Assembly (NCBI GenBank): GCA_019918135.1
Contig: WBZZ01005638.1
Span: 82,501-146,500 of the forward strand
Direction: 5' to 3'
Origin: Paulinella micropora
Lineage: Eukaryota > Cercozoa > Imbricatea > Euglyphida > Paulinellidae
Length of the DNA: 64,000 nt
The translations under genes were made by a program, and so were the position numbers. Position 1 is the first letter of the stretch, and each line of letters begins with the position of its first letter. Positions 48,253 through 59,215 of this stretch are shown in pieces. The notes beneath the pieces are model-generated. The model was not told the DNA's origin. It saw only the letters and a program-made list of their open reading frames with translations, and made no database searches.

Positions 48253-49008
48253 ATGAGAACCGCTCCTCTGAAGAAAAAGCCCAAGCTGGGACATACGGGC
48301 CCGTTGGTGGCGCATTTGAACGCACTGCCGGAGGAACTGCTGCGACATGTGTCCTCGTGGTCTCCGCCGTCCGCGGCCGCGCTGGGCATGACGTGTCGCA
48401 GCCTTAGCCAATGTCTTCTCCCGTTGGCCACCGAAGCGCAGGAAGAGCACCTGGCCAGCGTGCGCAAGTCGGTGGCCGACGCGATCGAAGCGATCGCTTT
48501 CAAGGGAGGTTACACCAGGTTCCGCCTCAGCGGCGCTACTCCGTCCCAGAAGTACGAAGGCTGGGGCGACTTCGGTCTGCGCGGCTGCCTGAACCTCCTC
48601 AACGCCGGCAAACGCTTCGGCTGTGCTGAACGCATTGAGACCGTTGTGCGATTTCACTGCCACCACAGCCTCGCCATGGGCAAAACCAGAATTCAGCTCT
48701 CGTTGCACAGCGACGACGCTTGTGCTACCTGCGGGCAATGTTACTCACGTGACGTTACTAGGTGTCTACACCTGGAAGGCAAAAAATTCTACGTGCGGAG
48801 CCGCGCCGAAATCGATGGCTTGCTGAGGCAAATGGTCTCGGTGCAAATGCTCAACCTGTTGGGAGACGCCTACATGAAGATCGACAGGTCCAAGAACAGT
48901 CTGTCCTGGAGGGAACTGCTCGAGAAAGGGGTGGCGGGGGTTGTCACCCAACACTGGGTCTACCGGGATTGCCAGCGATTCTGTGCAGACTGCGAGAAGT
49001 TGAAATAG
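48253..49008 (+). CDS. F-box-like protein
   Basis: 251 residues. Residues about 20-60 (LNALPEELLRHVSSWSPP, then MTCRSLSQCLLP) match the F-box pattern LP.ELL..V.......L...CRSL. F-box proteins bind Skp1 and recruit substrates to SCF ubiquitin ligases. The remaining 190 residues contain Cys/His clusters (RFHCHHS; CATCGQCY; CLH) that could bind zinc but match no family I know. It is intronless and uninterrupted. F-box genes are expanded in several protist-infecting large DNA viruses as well as in eukaryotes. Confidence 0.7.
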   Translation: MRTAPLKKKPKLGHTGPLVAHLNALPEELLRHVSSWSPPSAAALGMTCRSLSQCLLPLATEAQEEHLASVRKSVADAIEAIAFKGGYTRFRLSGATPSQKYEGWGDFGLRGCLNLLNAGKRFGCAERIETVVRFHCHHSLAMGKTRIQLSLHSDDACATCGQCYSRDVTRCLHLEGKKFYVRSRAEIDGLLRQMVSVQMLNLLGDAYMKIDRSKNSLSWRELLEKGVAGVVTQHWVYRDCQRFCADCEKLK

Positions 49009-49689
49009 ACAGACAGCGCCAGACAATGGTGTACAGATCATCATCATTAAAATCCCGTTTTCTTTTGCGCCTTGCGCTAACATTACCGGGAGGGGGGAAA
49101 GAGGATGGGAGGGGGGGGAGAGTGAAATGAATACAATTCAATCAGGGGGGGGGGGGGGGCGCGGCTTCTGTTCGACGGCCCCCAATTCTTTTTCTTTGCA
49201 AGGTCCCCGCCTTTCCCCCCCCACCCCCACACCAACGCAGTTGCGTCTTAGGCAAAGACAAAACCTGATGAGCGAACGCAGGCGGGCGGGGGAAATTCAG
49301 GCATAATCTTTTCTCTCGCCAGCACATCAGTTAACACTGAAAAAAAGCAATGGTAGCCAAAGAAGCCATCATCGCTCTGGGGGGGGGGCCGTTGAAACTA
49401 GGGAGAGAAGGAGAGGGGGGGGGCCTGCTTATACATCTTAAAGAAAATTTCACTTTCCCGCCCGCCTTGGCTCAGCTTTTTTCTTTTTGCCAGACCATCG
49501 CGCAAAAAGCCATAGCCGCTGAGAGAAAAAAACTGTTTTGTGGTCGGTGGTGGTGGCACCACCAACGGAAGTAGCCATTGTGCTAATTTCTACTGATTAT
49601 TTTTTCTTGAAATCTTTTTTGTTGGTTTTGTAGTGTGTTTCAATCGTGTGTTTTTTTTATTAAAAAATAGTACCAAATATTAATCACAT
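49009..49689. other. Spacer with poly-G runs and GC-rich repeat
   Basis: G runs near 49145-49158 and 49380-49388. One plus-oriented copy of the GCGAAC-GGGCGGGCGGG motif lies at about 49270-49292 and one inverted partial copy at 49456-49468. No gene supported. Confidence 0.7.
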
Positions 49690-51974
49690 TTAATTTTTAG
49701 AACTGGAATTCAAGGTACTTTTATCTTCTTCATCAAAGCAGTCGTCCCCCTCACAGTCCTCGGCCGGCGGCAGCTCGTGCAAGATCGACGCCGCACTAGC
49801 GAGCGGCTTGTTCTTAATCTTCTTGTACTCGTGCTCCCACGCGTAAAATACCCGGCAGCCCGCCGGCATTTTCTGTCGGATGAAGTACATGCGCGCCATC
49901 GTTTCTCGGTACAAATGTCGGTTCCGGCGTCCGCTCACGGATGAGCGGCCCTCGGCGTACTTTGAATGTCCGGGCGGAAAGCAGTGGTAAGCATTGCCGT
50001 GGAACTCGTACACGCAATTGGTGGCCGCGTCGTAGCCGTCCAGCAACAGCTTCGACGTTGGCACGCGGGCCTCCGCCCCTTTCGGCATGGCGGCACCGTT
50101 CACAAAGTGCTTGTGCTGGATCTGACAGCCCAGCGCCTGTTCGAGCCTATCCCATAGCCTGCACGCCGCGATCGAGCAGCCTGCGACCGGCTTAGGAATC
50201 AAACCGCGCACGAACGCGTGCTCCGCACACAGCCTTCTCCGCCCTTGTTCGTCCGCAAAGCTGGCGTCTTTCTTTGCGCCTGCCGGGCAGTCCTCACACG
50301 GGGTTTGCACCTCGTGGCAGCCGCGTTCCCTCGCGTGCTCCGCGCACAGCCTCTTACTGCGCCCTTGATCGTCCGCAAAGTGAGCCTCTTTCTTTGCGCC
50401 GGCGGGACAGTCCTCGCACGGGTTGTACACCACGTGACAACCGCGTTCCTTTGCATGCACCGCGCACAGGCGATTGGTGCGCCCTTGCTCGTCCGCAAAG
50501 CTGGCGTCTTTCTTTGCGCCGGCCGGGCAGTCCTCACACGGGTTTTGCACCCTGTGGCAGCCGCGTTCCTTGCGTGCCCCGCGCACAGGCGGCGGGGGCG
50601 CCCTTTCTCGTCCGCAAAGTTGGCCTCTTTCTTTGCCTCTGCAGGGCAGTCCTCGCACGGAAACCGTTTCTCGTAGCAGTCGCGTTCCTTCGCATGCTCC
50701 GCGCACAGCCTCTTACTGCGCCCTTGCTCGTCCTCAAAGCCAGCCTCTTTCTTTGCGCCTGCTGGGCAGTCCTCGCATGGGTTTTGCACCCTGTGGCAGT
50801 CGCGTTCCTTCGCGTGCTCCGCGCACAGGCGACGAGAGCGCCCATGCCCGTCCGCAAAGCTGGCGTCTTTCTTTGCGCCGGCCGGGCAGTCCTCGCATGG
50901 ATATTGCACCTCGTGGCAGCCGCGTTCCTTCGCGTGCTCCGCGCACAGGCGACGGGGGTGCCCTTGCCCGTCCGCAAAGTGAGCCTGTTTCTTTGCGCCC
51001 GCCGGGCAGTCCTCGCACGGGTTTAGCGTCTCGTGGCAGCCGCATTCTTTTGCGTGCTTGGTACAGAGCTTGAAGCGTTCTCCGTTGTTTTCTGTCCAAC
51101 CTAAGCCTCTGGCGACGGTCTTGGCGCCCTGCCAGCAACTTGCACAGGCGGGCTTCCAACATGTCCAGCCGTGTGACTGTTTGCTAGCCCGGCTGAAAAG
51201 AGCACCGCCGGCACTTACTCGCAATTGGTAGTCTCGCCCGCCCTGTTGATGAGTCAGAAGCTGTTCTGGTGCTGTTTCTCTTGGCTGCTGTTGCTGTTGC
51301 GGTTTCTCTGTCTTCTCTTGTGGCTTTGCCCCCCTGACAATATCCCGCTTTGCCTTTTTGTTAGCTACTGAAGCGGAGCCGTGCCGTGCACATACGGTCG
51401 GCCACTCACGGTCTCTGGAAATTGTCGCCACTGTCGCGAGGTTTTCGTTCTCGTAGCAAATTTCGCAAGCCGGCCGATCCGCCGACTCTTGGCCTGCACG
51501 CCACTCCTTGAACACCAGCCTTTGATCATCGAGGACCTTGAAGGCCGCGCCGTACTGTTGGAGCATCCGGACGCCCGGCCTCTTTTCCACAAACACCTCC
51601 GCATTTGCCAGGCGCTCGAACCACAGCGAAATTGCGGACGACTTGGCGGCCGTTTTGCCTCTCTGGCTATTGTTTGGTCGCTGGCGCTTCTGGCTACTGC
51701 TGTCACTTTCCTCTAGCAGGCGCTTCTTTTTTGGGCGGGCGAGGTCCTTGCGCGTGTGAGCGGTGCAAAGCCTGAAATGCAAGCGGCGTGAGTCGGCTAC
51801 ACAGACGCGGCCGCTGCGCACGAAGCACAGCTCGCACGCGGGCTGCCATTCCTCACCTTCAGTGCGGCAGAACAGCCCGCCCTCGCGCACGCACAGACTC
51901 GTGTGGTCAACCTGCGCGACTGCTTCGCGACTGCCGTACTTGCTCACAAAGTGCCGCACGGTGCGGCTGTCCAT
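49690..51974 (-). pseudogene. Cys-rich tandem-repeat protein fused to a nuclease-like domain (one frameshift)
   Basis: One gene of about 760 codons, interrupted by a single missing base near 50570, where a repeat reads CTTGCG instead of CTTCGCG. The N-terminus has two or three divergent C-x2-C...C-x2-H units (PACELC, then LCTAH; PACEIC, then VCARH). The middle has seven 40-residue repeats of CEDCPAGAKK, then LCAEHAKERGCH. The C-terminus (about 49800-50130) has LLLDGYDAATNCVYEFHG then NAYHCFPPGH, like the Vsr/PD-(D/E)xK-type nuclease domain seen in viral and transposon proteins. The repeat resembles EsV-1-7 Cys/His motifs but with C-x2-C, not C-x4-C, spacing. Probably a zinc-binding, DNA-targeting nuclease. 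Confidence 0.75.
50215..51020 (-). repeat. Seven tandem 120-bp coding repeats
   Basis: Period 120 bp (40 codons), high similarity between units, all inside the Cys-rich gene. The third unit from the 3' end has the one-base loss that breaks the frame. The regularity suggests recent expansion by unequal recombination. Confidence 0.9.
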
Positions 51975-52854
51975 AACGTGTTTTCCTTTTTTGGCGACAG
52001 TCTGTCGGTGAAAGAGAGAGAGAAAAAAAAGATAAGATCAATAATTTCTTGAGCCCTGCCTTGATGCTCTTTTTTTTGGCGGAACGCGGCGGGCGGGAAG
52101 GGGAGACCGTTTGTGGCCCTCCCCCCTTTTGTCTTGCCCATTCTCAAAAACAAGAAACGAGATGAAGGGGGGGCCAAGAATTAAAAACATTTGGTTTCAG
52201 GGGGGGCCAAAGGAATTTCGCGCATACCGTAACTTCCGGCCGCCACGTCTAAAACCGCAAAATACGGCGCTGCAAGTGAATTCTTTTTTTGACGAAGGAC
52301 ATTTTGGCAAACTAGCGAAAATATTTCGTGAGCGAACTCGGGCGGGCGGGGAAAAAAACTTTTATCTACATTTTTCACCCGCCCGCCCGCGTTCGCCCAG
52401 AAATTTAGTTTTTTTAAGTGCGTGGGTGGCCGAAATGTTCTTGGCGTGACAATCCTGTGAATTTCGCGCCAAATCCCGCCGCAAACTGCGGCACCGCCAG
52501 TGCCAAATTGTGGTGGGCCGGACGCAATGTTACAAGGGAACCAGACAGAGGGAAGCAGACAGACCTCTGGCTTTTGCTGCCAAGGCCGCCAAAGGGAAAA
52601 GCAGAAAAACTTCTGGCAACCCCTCGGGAAAGGTGGGAAGGGGGGGGGCCGGCCCTTCCGCGGCGGCCCCCCCCCCTTGCCCGCACATCCCGGTTCGTCG
52701 CCCTCGTTTTTTCGAGACCCCAGCAGAAAATGAATCTCGCGGCTGCTCTGGAAAATTATTCTCTTTCGCTCTGTGTGTGTGTGCTGTTCTTTTTTTGTCT
52801 GCCCTGGCGGGCTGAACCTTCTCTCATGGCTTGTTTTTTTGGGACAGCTTGGAA
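51975..52854. other. Spacer with GC-rich inverted repeats
   Basis: A large inverted repeat at about 52331-52352 (GCGAACTCGGGCGGGCGGGG) and 52378-52397 (its near complement) can form a stem of about 20 bp. A related single motif is near 52084-52096. G runs occur near 52200, 52628 and C runs near 52665. No gene supported. Confidence 0.65.
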
Positions 52855-52901
52855 ATGGGCCGCAAGAGAAGGCGACGGCGCGACCGAGCAGCGGCGGCGC
52901 G

Positions 52902-52932
<31 letters not shown>

Positions 52933-53517
52933 GCAAAGACGAAGAAGAGGCGTGTCGTGATCGGGCGGCGCCCGCCCGAAGTTAATAAGGAAGAAGCGGC
53001 GGCAGCAGCAGCAGAACTGTTGTTGCTGCTGTGCTGGCGCGACGGCTGCGACGAGTGGTGGCCCGCCACCGACGGCGGCGGCGGCCGCCGCTGCCGGCGC
53101 TGCGACGACGCGGTGTACTGCAGCCGCCAGTGCCGCGACGAGGCTAAGGACTAGCACCGCGGCTGTTGCGGGCAGGACGCGGAGCGATTACTGGCCAAGG
53201 TCTTTATGTCACGGGTCGCGCAGCCGCGGTTGGCGCGGCGGCTGCTGCGGCTAGTGCCCGCCGACGCGCAGGGCGGCGTCTTGTACGCGGCGTGCCGCCC
53301 CGGCCAGGACGGCGTGGCGTGCGCGTACTGGTCCGAGCGCGAGTTGGGGCTGCCGCAAAAGGACTACCTGCGCGACAAGCTGCGAGAAACGTCACGCACC
53401 GGCTGTGCGTTAGTAGTAGAGGCCCTGGTCAGGCCCGTGGACCGCGCACAGGCGCTGCCCGGCGGCTGGTGGTGGCAGAAAGAAATCTGGCTCTCGACGA
53501 TCCCCACGCATGAGTAG
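52855..53517 (+). pseudogene. MYND-type zinc-finger protein with in-frame TAG
   Basis: Starts ATG 52855 with a basic Arg/Gln-rich segment. A MYND-like finger follows (CDEWW, CRRCDDAVYCSRQCRDEAKD). A TAG at 53152-53154 lies just before the His/Cys that would finish the finger (HRGCC). The same frame then stays open to 53517 with a protein-like sequence (SRVAQPRLARRLLRLVPADA; CAYWSERELGLPQKDYLRDK). This suggests TGG to TAG mutation, sequencing error or readthrough. MYND fingers mediate protein contacts and are abundant in some giant viruses. Confidence 0.65.
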
Positions 53518-53728
53518 ACAACGAAAAAAAGATTCTTGGGTGTGTGTCCTTTTTGTTTAAACGGGAGCAGAACGGGGGGGGGGGGGGGGGAGGAGCAGAT
53601 GGCGATCGCCGATTTGCTCCGAAATCTGTGCCTCGGGGAAAAAAGGAAGGGGGGAGGGAAATTTGTTTTTTCTTTTGTTGTGTAAAAAAAGAAGTATTAA
53701 TAAAAGGGAACCGAGTTTTTGCGCAAGC

Positions 53729-55261
53729 ATGTCCAAGCGCCAGAAAGTAGCGCGTACCGATGACGAGTGCAGCCTGTTCGATTTGCCCGCCGACGTGTGG
53801 GAAGTGGTTTTTCCTTTGGTGTCCGACAGCCCTGACTGGCTGTACGCGGGGTGGATCCCCGTGTGCACGAAGGCCCGCGACATGCCGCGCCCCGAAAGCT
53901 GGCCGAGCCTGAAGATTCGCGCGGGCAGTCCCCCGATCCCGGGCGCACAGTGGGCTGAATGGCGCGAAATCACTAGCGTGACCATTGACAAAAAACTGTC
54001 GGGCGACCGGCTGTCGATCCTGGCACAGATCCACGAAGCCAAGACTTGCGTGCGCAGCCTGTTGCTCCCCGACAACCTGGTGGATCTCGAACTAACCAAG
54101 GCAGCGAAGGTCACTGGCTTGCAGAGGTTGGGCTCCAGGGAGCCGGTGCTAGAAGCCCCCGGCGACGGTCTAGCTAGCGCTGGCTCGCTGACTGCGGGGG
54201 CCTGGTGCGACCGTTGGCTGAACCTTGATCGCTGCACGGGAGTCAGCCCCGAAGCGCTAGCCGCTTACCTGACGCAGGTCCGGCCGCGCACCTTGTTGCT
54301 GGCCGGACTCGACCCGTTCCTAAGTAGACCCTCGACCATTGCGCTGGCCGGCGGGTGCCTGCGGCAGCTGAGCCTGCGTGGTTGCCGTACACTGACAGAT
54401 CTCAGCTGGCTGGCGCCCCTAACCGAGTTGCGGACCTTGGACCTGACCAACTGTAGAAGCATTGATGACGACTCGCTGGCCGCGGTGGCCGGCCTAACGA
54501 TGCTAACGCGGCTCAAACTCTTTCGTTGTGACCTAATTACGAGCGCGGGCTTGGCCAGATTGTCCAATCTCAGCAACCTGATCTATCTAGATCTGGGCTT
54601 TCTCAGCCAACTGATTAATGTCCGGTTTCTGGAGAACTTCGGTCGACTACAATTGCTGCAACTCGGACGCTGCCCCCTCGGCGACCGGCAACTGCGCCCG
54701 CTCTCCGGCCTGACCAGTCTACGAATTCTAGACCTGGGAGGAAATACCTTTCTGACTGATGAGGGGCTCCGGTATTTGCGCCCCCTAGCGCATCTGGAAA
54801 AGTTATATCTAAGCTCGTGTACAGGTGTCACAGGCACGGGGCTCGCACACCTACGGGCGTTGCGCAACTTGCAGTATTTGAGCCTGGAAAACTGCACCAA
54901 TGTGGAGGAGACGCACCTCCGATATCTGCCAACCGCGCTGCGGGCGTTAAGCCTCCGCGGTTGCACCCAACTCACCGATGCCGCAGTAAGACACTTGCAG
55001 CACCTAAAAGACTTGCGGGTCCTGGATCTGGGCTGGGCAAGTATTACTCCTGCCGGGGTTGCTCAATTGTGTGATCGGCTAGAACGCCTGACGTTAGACA
55101 GTTGTGAACAGCTGGATGATCGCGTCTTTGAACACCTAGGTCGTCTCGGGCAGTTGCAACAACTAGATATTTTCTCTTGCGCGCGAATCACCCGCGCAGC
55201 TATTGCACGGTTCAGAATTGTGCGCCCCGGCTTGGTCATAATCACAGACGAACAACAGTAA
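53729..55261 (+). CDS. F-box/leucine-rich-repeat protein (AMN1-like LRRs)
   Basis: 510 residues from the ATG at 53729. An F-box-like N-terminus (about 12-45: CSLFDLPADVWEVVFPLV) is followed from about 195 by at least ten cysteine-containing LRRs of the type LRTLDLTNCRSIDDDSLAAV and LKLFRCDLITSAGLARL. This architecture is typical of FBXL proteins, which select substrates for SCF ubiquitin ligases. The frame is intact and intronless. A TATTAATAAAA string lies 30 bp upstream of the start, and AATAAAA follows the stop. Confidence 0.85.
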   Translation: MSKRQKVARTDDECSLFDLPADVWEVVFPLVSDSPDWLYAGWIPVCTKARDMPRPESWPSLKIRAGSPPIPGAQWAEWREITSVTIDKKLSGDRLSILAQIHEAKTCVRSLLLPDNLVDLELTKAAKVTGLQRLGSREPVLEAPGDGLASAGSLTAGAWCDRWLNLDRCTGVSPEALAAYLTQVRPRTLLLAGLDPFLSRPSTIALAGGCLRQLSLRGCRTLTDLSWLAPLTELRTLDLTNCRSIDDDSLAAVAGLTMLTRLKLFRCDLITSAGLARLSNLSNLIYLDLGFLSQLINVRFLENFGRLQLLQLGRCPLGDRQLRPLSGLTSLRILDLGGNTFLTDEGLRYLRPLAHLEKLYLSSCTGVTGTGLAHLRALRNLQYLSLENCTNVEETHLRYLPTALRALSLRGCTQLTDAAVRHLQHLKDLRVLDLGWASITPAGVAQLCDRLERLTLDSCEQLDDRVFEHLGRLGQLQQLDIFSCARITRAAIARFRIVRPGLVIITDEQQ

Positions 55262-55300
55262 AGAAATCAATAAAAAAAATTGTTTTTAATTTCGAAGAGT

Positions 55301-57446
55301 TTACTCGTCAAGGCACGCCACTTGGCAATGTACGCACACGCTGACCTCCTGCTTGTATGGAATGCCTGGCGCCTCTCGTGCCAGGTTGTTTTTGACGTGG
55401 TTGCTCTCGAGTAGCCCCAGCGCGTCGTCCGCATCTGCGAAGCTGCGCTTGGTGCAGGCGTGAGTGTCGGCCATCCTGCTGGCGTCCAGCAGCTGCGGCT
55501 GTAGCACCTTGGTGATTAGTGTTTCATAATGTTGCAACAAGTACTTCGCCCGGGCCCGGGCCGTCACGTGGCCAGAGGTAAGCATCATATGTACACTGAG
55601 GTGCTGGTCGTCTAGCCACTGTTTGCGCCAAACTGTGTCAATATACTCAGTATCCCCGAGGAACCTTGACAGCGAATCGATTGTCGCCTGCCGATCCTCG
55701 TGCTGCGGGTAGAACAGGCACTGGAAGTGCGGCGAACAGACCGAGAAGTTCGGCGCAGCCTCTTGTTGCGCGGAGTTCGTAAACGTCTGGAAGTACGTGC
55801 GCCAGCCCCACCCCGTCGCGGTGCGCAGGACGTCGGCCTGGCTGACACGCTCCGCCGCGCCAGCAGAGAGTTGGGCTTTGGCCCGGTCATACAGAATGGC
55901 GAACAACAGCGCGACCGCGGCGTTCGCTTCCTGGGTGTCGGCGCTCGCTTCCCCGTTGTCGCCGGGCTGAGCTTTTGTTTCTGGTTTGTTGTAACAGACA
56001 AGCATACTACCGTCTTTACGACCGGCGGACAGCTCGAGCGCGCTCAGCAGCGACTGCCTCAGCAGATCTAGCAGCGCGATCGCGTGGTTGTTACGGAAGG
56101 TGAGGGTCTCCCGCAGCAGGCAACGGGGGCAGCCGCAATTTTCAGACGGTCGCTGAAGACGTTGACCCTGTTTTCGCCGTACCTCAGATCTGCGGGCTTG
56201 GCGCCCTTTTTGGGCCAGAACAGCACGAGGTTGGGCCCCATGGAGCCCGAGAACGGCTTCCACACGTCGGCCAGCGCTGCCACTCTTTGTTTGTCCGGGA
56301 GGAATGCGTCGCTGTACAAAGTCGCCGCCTTGGCGTTGGGCAGCACCCTGCCGAATTGCACCCGCGGTTCTTTGTCTTGCGGCTGGTGCGCCTCCCGGTT
56401 GAAGCACGCGTTGCGGGGGCACGCGGGTCTCCCGCGAGTCCCGGAATGTACTTGCCATTGCTAATTACTTTAGACAGCCACTTCGGCGTGCCGTGATTCT
56501 TGATCTCGTCGTTGGCTGCGGCCGCGCCCTGTTGTACCAACGGGAACGCTCCCATGCCAAGCTTGAAACTTATGGCACTGTGCAGCTGCCGAATCGCCTC
56601 AAGTGCCGGGCGCGGCGCCGTTGGCGGAAAGCTCTTGGACTCGAGTTGGCGGATGACGGTCTCTGTTGCCAGTACCTTGACGTTCCCGCGGGCCCACACA
56701 GACGGCGTCTGCCCTTTGGCGAAGGGCAGCGTGGCGTCCTCCACGACAGACACGCGGAAGCCCTGGCGCCAGGTCCTCGCACGTGCGTTTGACGCAAATG
56801 TCAGACGCCACCCCGCCGACATAGACGTCCGTAACCTGGCGCGCTAGCAGGATCTCCGTCAAGCTGTGGGAGCCGGTGCGGCCCGGGCACTTGACGACGG
56901 TCTTGCCGTCGTTCTCGAAGACGGCCGAGTTGGCGTCCACGTCTCGATTAAAGCCCTTGCGGAAATAAGTCTGGGCCTCGGCCGCCACGCCGTTTGTTGG
57001 CACCACCAGCACGCCTGACGGCGTTTCCGGTGGCGGCGCGAGGACTTTTAGCTCTTTGGTAACTTTCTGCCCGTCCGTGCCGTCTATGCAGTGGCTGTTG
57101 TACAGCTGCTGCGTGATGGTGGTGCCCTTGTAGTTGTACTGGATCCGGTCCCCGCTGATCCCTTGCGCTTTTAGCTGGGCGTGCGTACTTTTGGAATCAA
57201 GAAAGGAGACGTGGTCGGCGGGTGTGTGTCGAGCGTCCAGACCACGAGGCCGAACGGCACTTCCGACAACAGGCGCTTGACGTTGTCGAAGCAGCCCCTG
57301 ACGACGTTACTGTTGTTACGACCCTCGTCGACCAACGACAGTTTTCCACTGGGTTCGCAAAAGTCGGTTTGCATGTCGACGACCACGAGGCAACTCGTGT
57401 GCAAACAGTGGAACAAGGCCGAGCAGCTCTGGGCGTGGCTCGTCAT
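55301..57446 (-). pseudogene. Nicotinamidase/isochorismatase-like gene with long C-terminal part, four frameshifts
   Basis: From 57446, the N-terminal segment has CLVVVDMQTDFCEPSGKLSL (catalytic Asp). The next segment has RKGFNRDVDANSAVFEND (Lys) and VGGVASDICVKRTCEDLA (nucleophile Cys), giving the D-K-C triad of nicotinamidases, which convert nicotinamide to nicotinate in NAD salvage. The gene jumps frame near 57175, 56790, 56370 and 56110. About 450 further residues (for example LVLFWPKKGAKPADLRYGEN; DDQHLSVHMMLTSGH), not known from the family, follow without a start of their own. They may be a fused domain or a second gene. Shifts may be decay or sequencing indels. Confidence 0.65.
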
Positions 57447-57784
57447 GGAACGAAGAAGGAACGGGGGGCAGTTTCAAAAAGGTCGGCTTTTTTTCTCGTT
57501 CTTAGCTCCCAAGTTAGGCAGGCCAGGTCCCCTCTTTGCTCCCTCTCTTTGATCTATTAGGAAGCGGAGTTTTGCTGCATTTTTTTACTCGGGGGCAATT
57601 GGAGGCGGGGGGGGGGGGGGGGGGGAGCGACCACAGACAAGCTAGGTGAATTCATGGCGCAATGGGGGGGGGCGGGGGCAAAGAAGACAGAATTAAAAAA
57701 AAGGGAACAGACTGAACGCAAGGAATCGCGGGGAGGGGATAAGAGGACCTAGCGACACGAAAACGCAAAAGACGGGATTGAGGT
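57447..57784. other. Spacer with poly-G runs
   Basis: G runs near 57607-57625 and 57664-57670 separate two leftward genes. No gene seen. Confidence 0.65.
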
Positions 57785-58177
57785 TTATTCTTTGTGTTCC
57801 TTGCCGCGGCGTACGGGACAATCTTGGTCGAACAGCGGGGGCTTCAGCGCGAGGATCAGCCTCAGTTGCGCGGGCGTCAGGAAGTGCACGGTCAGTTCGC
57901 TGTCCACGAGGCAGGCCCTCGGCAGCAATTGTGCGTCTTTCGAGGATTGCAGCCACAGGATGAACTCGAAGTTGAGCAGGCCCAGCAGGGCTTCCACGCA
58001 CTTGTTCGTGGTCAGGGGCACTGGACACACGCGGGCCGTGCGCAGTGCGATCCAGGGGTCGTTCTGGAAATAAAGCACCTTGCCCTTGCACAGCACGTGG
58101 TGCGTCTGATGGTGGCTGCACGGCTGTCGGTAGCTTTTCTTCGCGCCGTGCGGCGCGACAGTGGCCTCGGCCGACAT
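57785..58177 (-). CDS. Hypothetical 130-residue protein
   Basis: Starts MSAEATVAPHGAKKSYRQPC. Contains a Cys/His cluster early (CSHHQTHHVLCKG), then a Leu-rich middle (ALLGLLNFEFILWLQ) and a charged C-terminus. No known family. Divergent from the next rightward gene across a C-run-rich spacer. Confidence 0.55.
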   Translation of the reverse strand: MSAEATVAPHGAKKSYRQPCSHHQTHHVLCKGKVLYFQNDPWIALRTARVCPVPLTTNKCVEALLGLLNFEFILWLQSSKDAQLLPRACLVDSELTVHFLTPAQLRLILALKPPLFDQDCPVRRGKEHKE

Positions 58178-58502
58178 CTTGTCGTTCTGTCGCCTCCCTT
58201 TCTTTTTTCCCCTTGCCGCCGATTCACACTACTACAACCCCCCCCGTCGCGCTCCTCCCCCCCCCCTCTCGTCTTGTTTTGTCAAAAAACATCCACCCAC
58301 CCCCCCCCCCGCCCGCCCTCCTCCCTCACCCTCTTTTCTTTTTGTGCCTACCTCCCTCCCCCCCCCCCCCAATTTTCCTGTCCTCCGTCTTTGTTCTTGC
58401 CTGCCGTTGCTCCCCCCCCCTCCCACACACGCAAAAACACACACATCCCCCCCCCCCGGCCCTCCCACTTTTTGGTTCCTTGCAGCAAAAAAAAAGTTAC
58501 AG
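58178..58502. other. C-run-rich divergent spacer
   Basis: At least five C runs of 7-11 bases between two divergent starts. The Pro-rich frames across it are artefacts. Confidence 0.7.
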
Positions 58503-58972
58503 ATGAACGAGGCTTTCTGGCTCTGGGCGGTCAACCAGTTCCTGCAGGACAGCGAGGGTCTCGTGCGCTACGGAGAAACCCGCGACCCGGAGGCGCAAGT
58601 GCTGTCCGATCTCAAGAAGTTCCACGCGGTACTAGAGTGGAACATGATCGACGAGCACCGGCAGAGACTGGCCGAGCTCGTGGCGGGCACGGGGTCGCAC
58701 TCGCGCTCGGAGGCGTCCGGCGAGAGCGCGCGGCCCGGGCGGGTTGTGTGGGACCCCCCCTGCCGCTCAAGGATCCCGGCGAAGGCACGCAAAGGCGCGG
58801 CGGGCAGCGCCGCAAATCAGCTGCGCCGCGCGTCGCCGACCGCGACAGACACTTTCTGTACGTGCCACACCTGCGCGTCTGTGCGCCCCCGGCCTGGGCG
58901 GGCAAGAACCATGCCGAACGGTATAAACACCAAGTCGTCTTTGTGCGCACGCCGCCAGCGACAGTACAATAA
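58503..58972 (+). pseudogene. Hypothetical protein with probable homopolymer frameshift
   Basis: Starts MNEAFWLWAVNQFLQDSEGL. At about 58753 the sequence has a run of seven C. Moving one frame there continues into a protein-like C-terminus (RHFLYVPHLRVCAPPAWAGK) that ends at a stop at 58972 followed by AATAAA, whereas the uncorrected frame runs on into the next spacer. The homopolymer and the well-placed polyadenylation-like signal favour one gene of about 155 codons. The family is not recognised. Confidence 0.5.
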
Positions 58973-59215
58973 AACGGTTTCTGTACACCGGCGCTGGCCA
59001 ACAGGTATTAAAACCAGGGGTGAGAAATTCTTCGCCCCCCCCTTTTTTTTCTGAAACGAAACAAGAAGACACCCCTCAATGACGCCGGAATAGGCTCCAC
59101 CAGTTTTCTTTTAATGCAAAATTTTTCTCCGGCAGTGAAAAAGGACCGGACAACCAACCAACCAAACGGGGGAGAGAAATATCAGAGTGCGAGAGAAGGC
59201 CTCGTCTTGTCTTCT

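Noticed and set aside
57794-58972. 392-codon plus-strand ORF
   Set aside because: Its first 230 codons are antisense to the 57785-58177 gene and then Pro-rich C-run spacer; only the C-terminal end is likely coding, as part of the 58503 gene.
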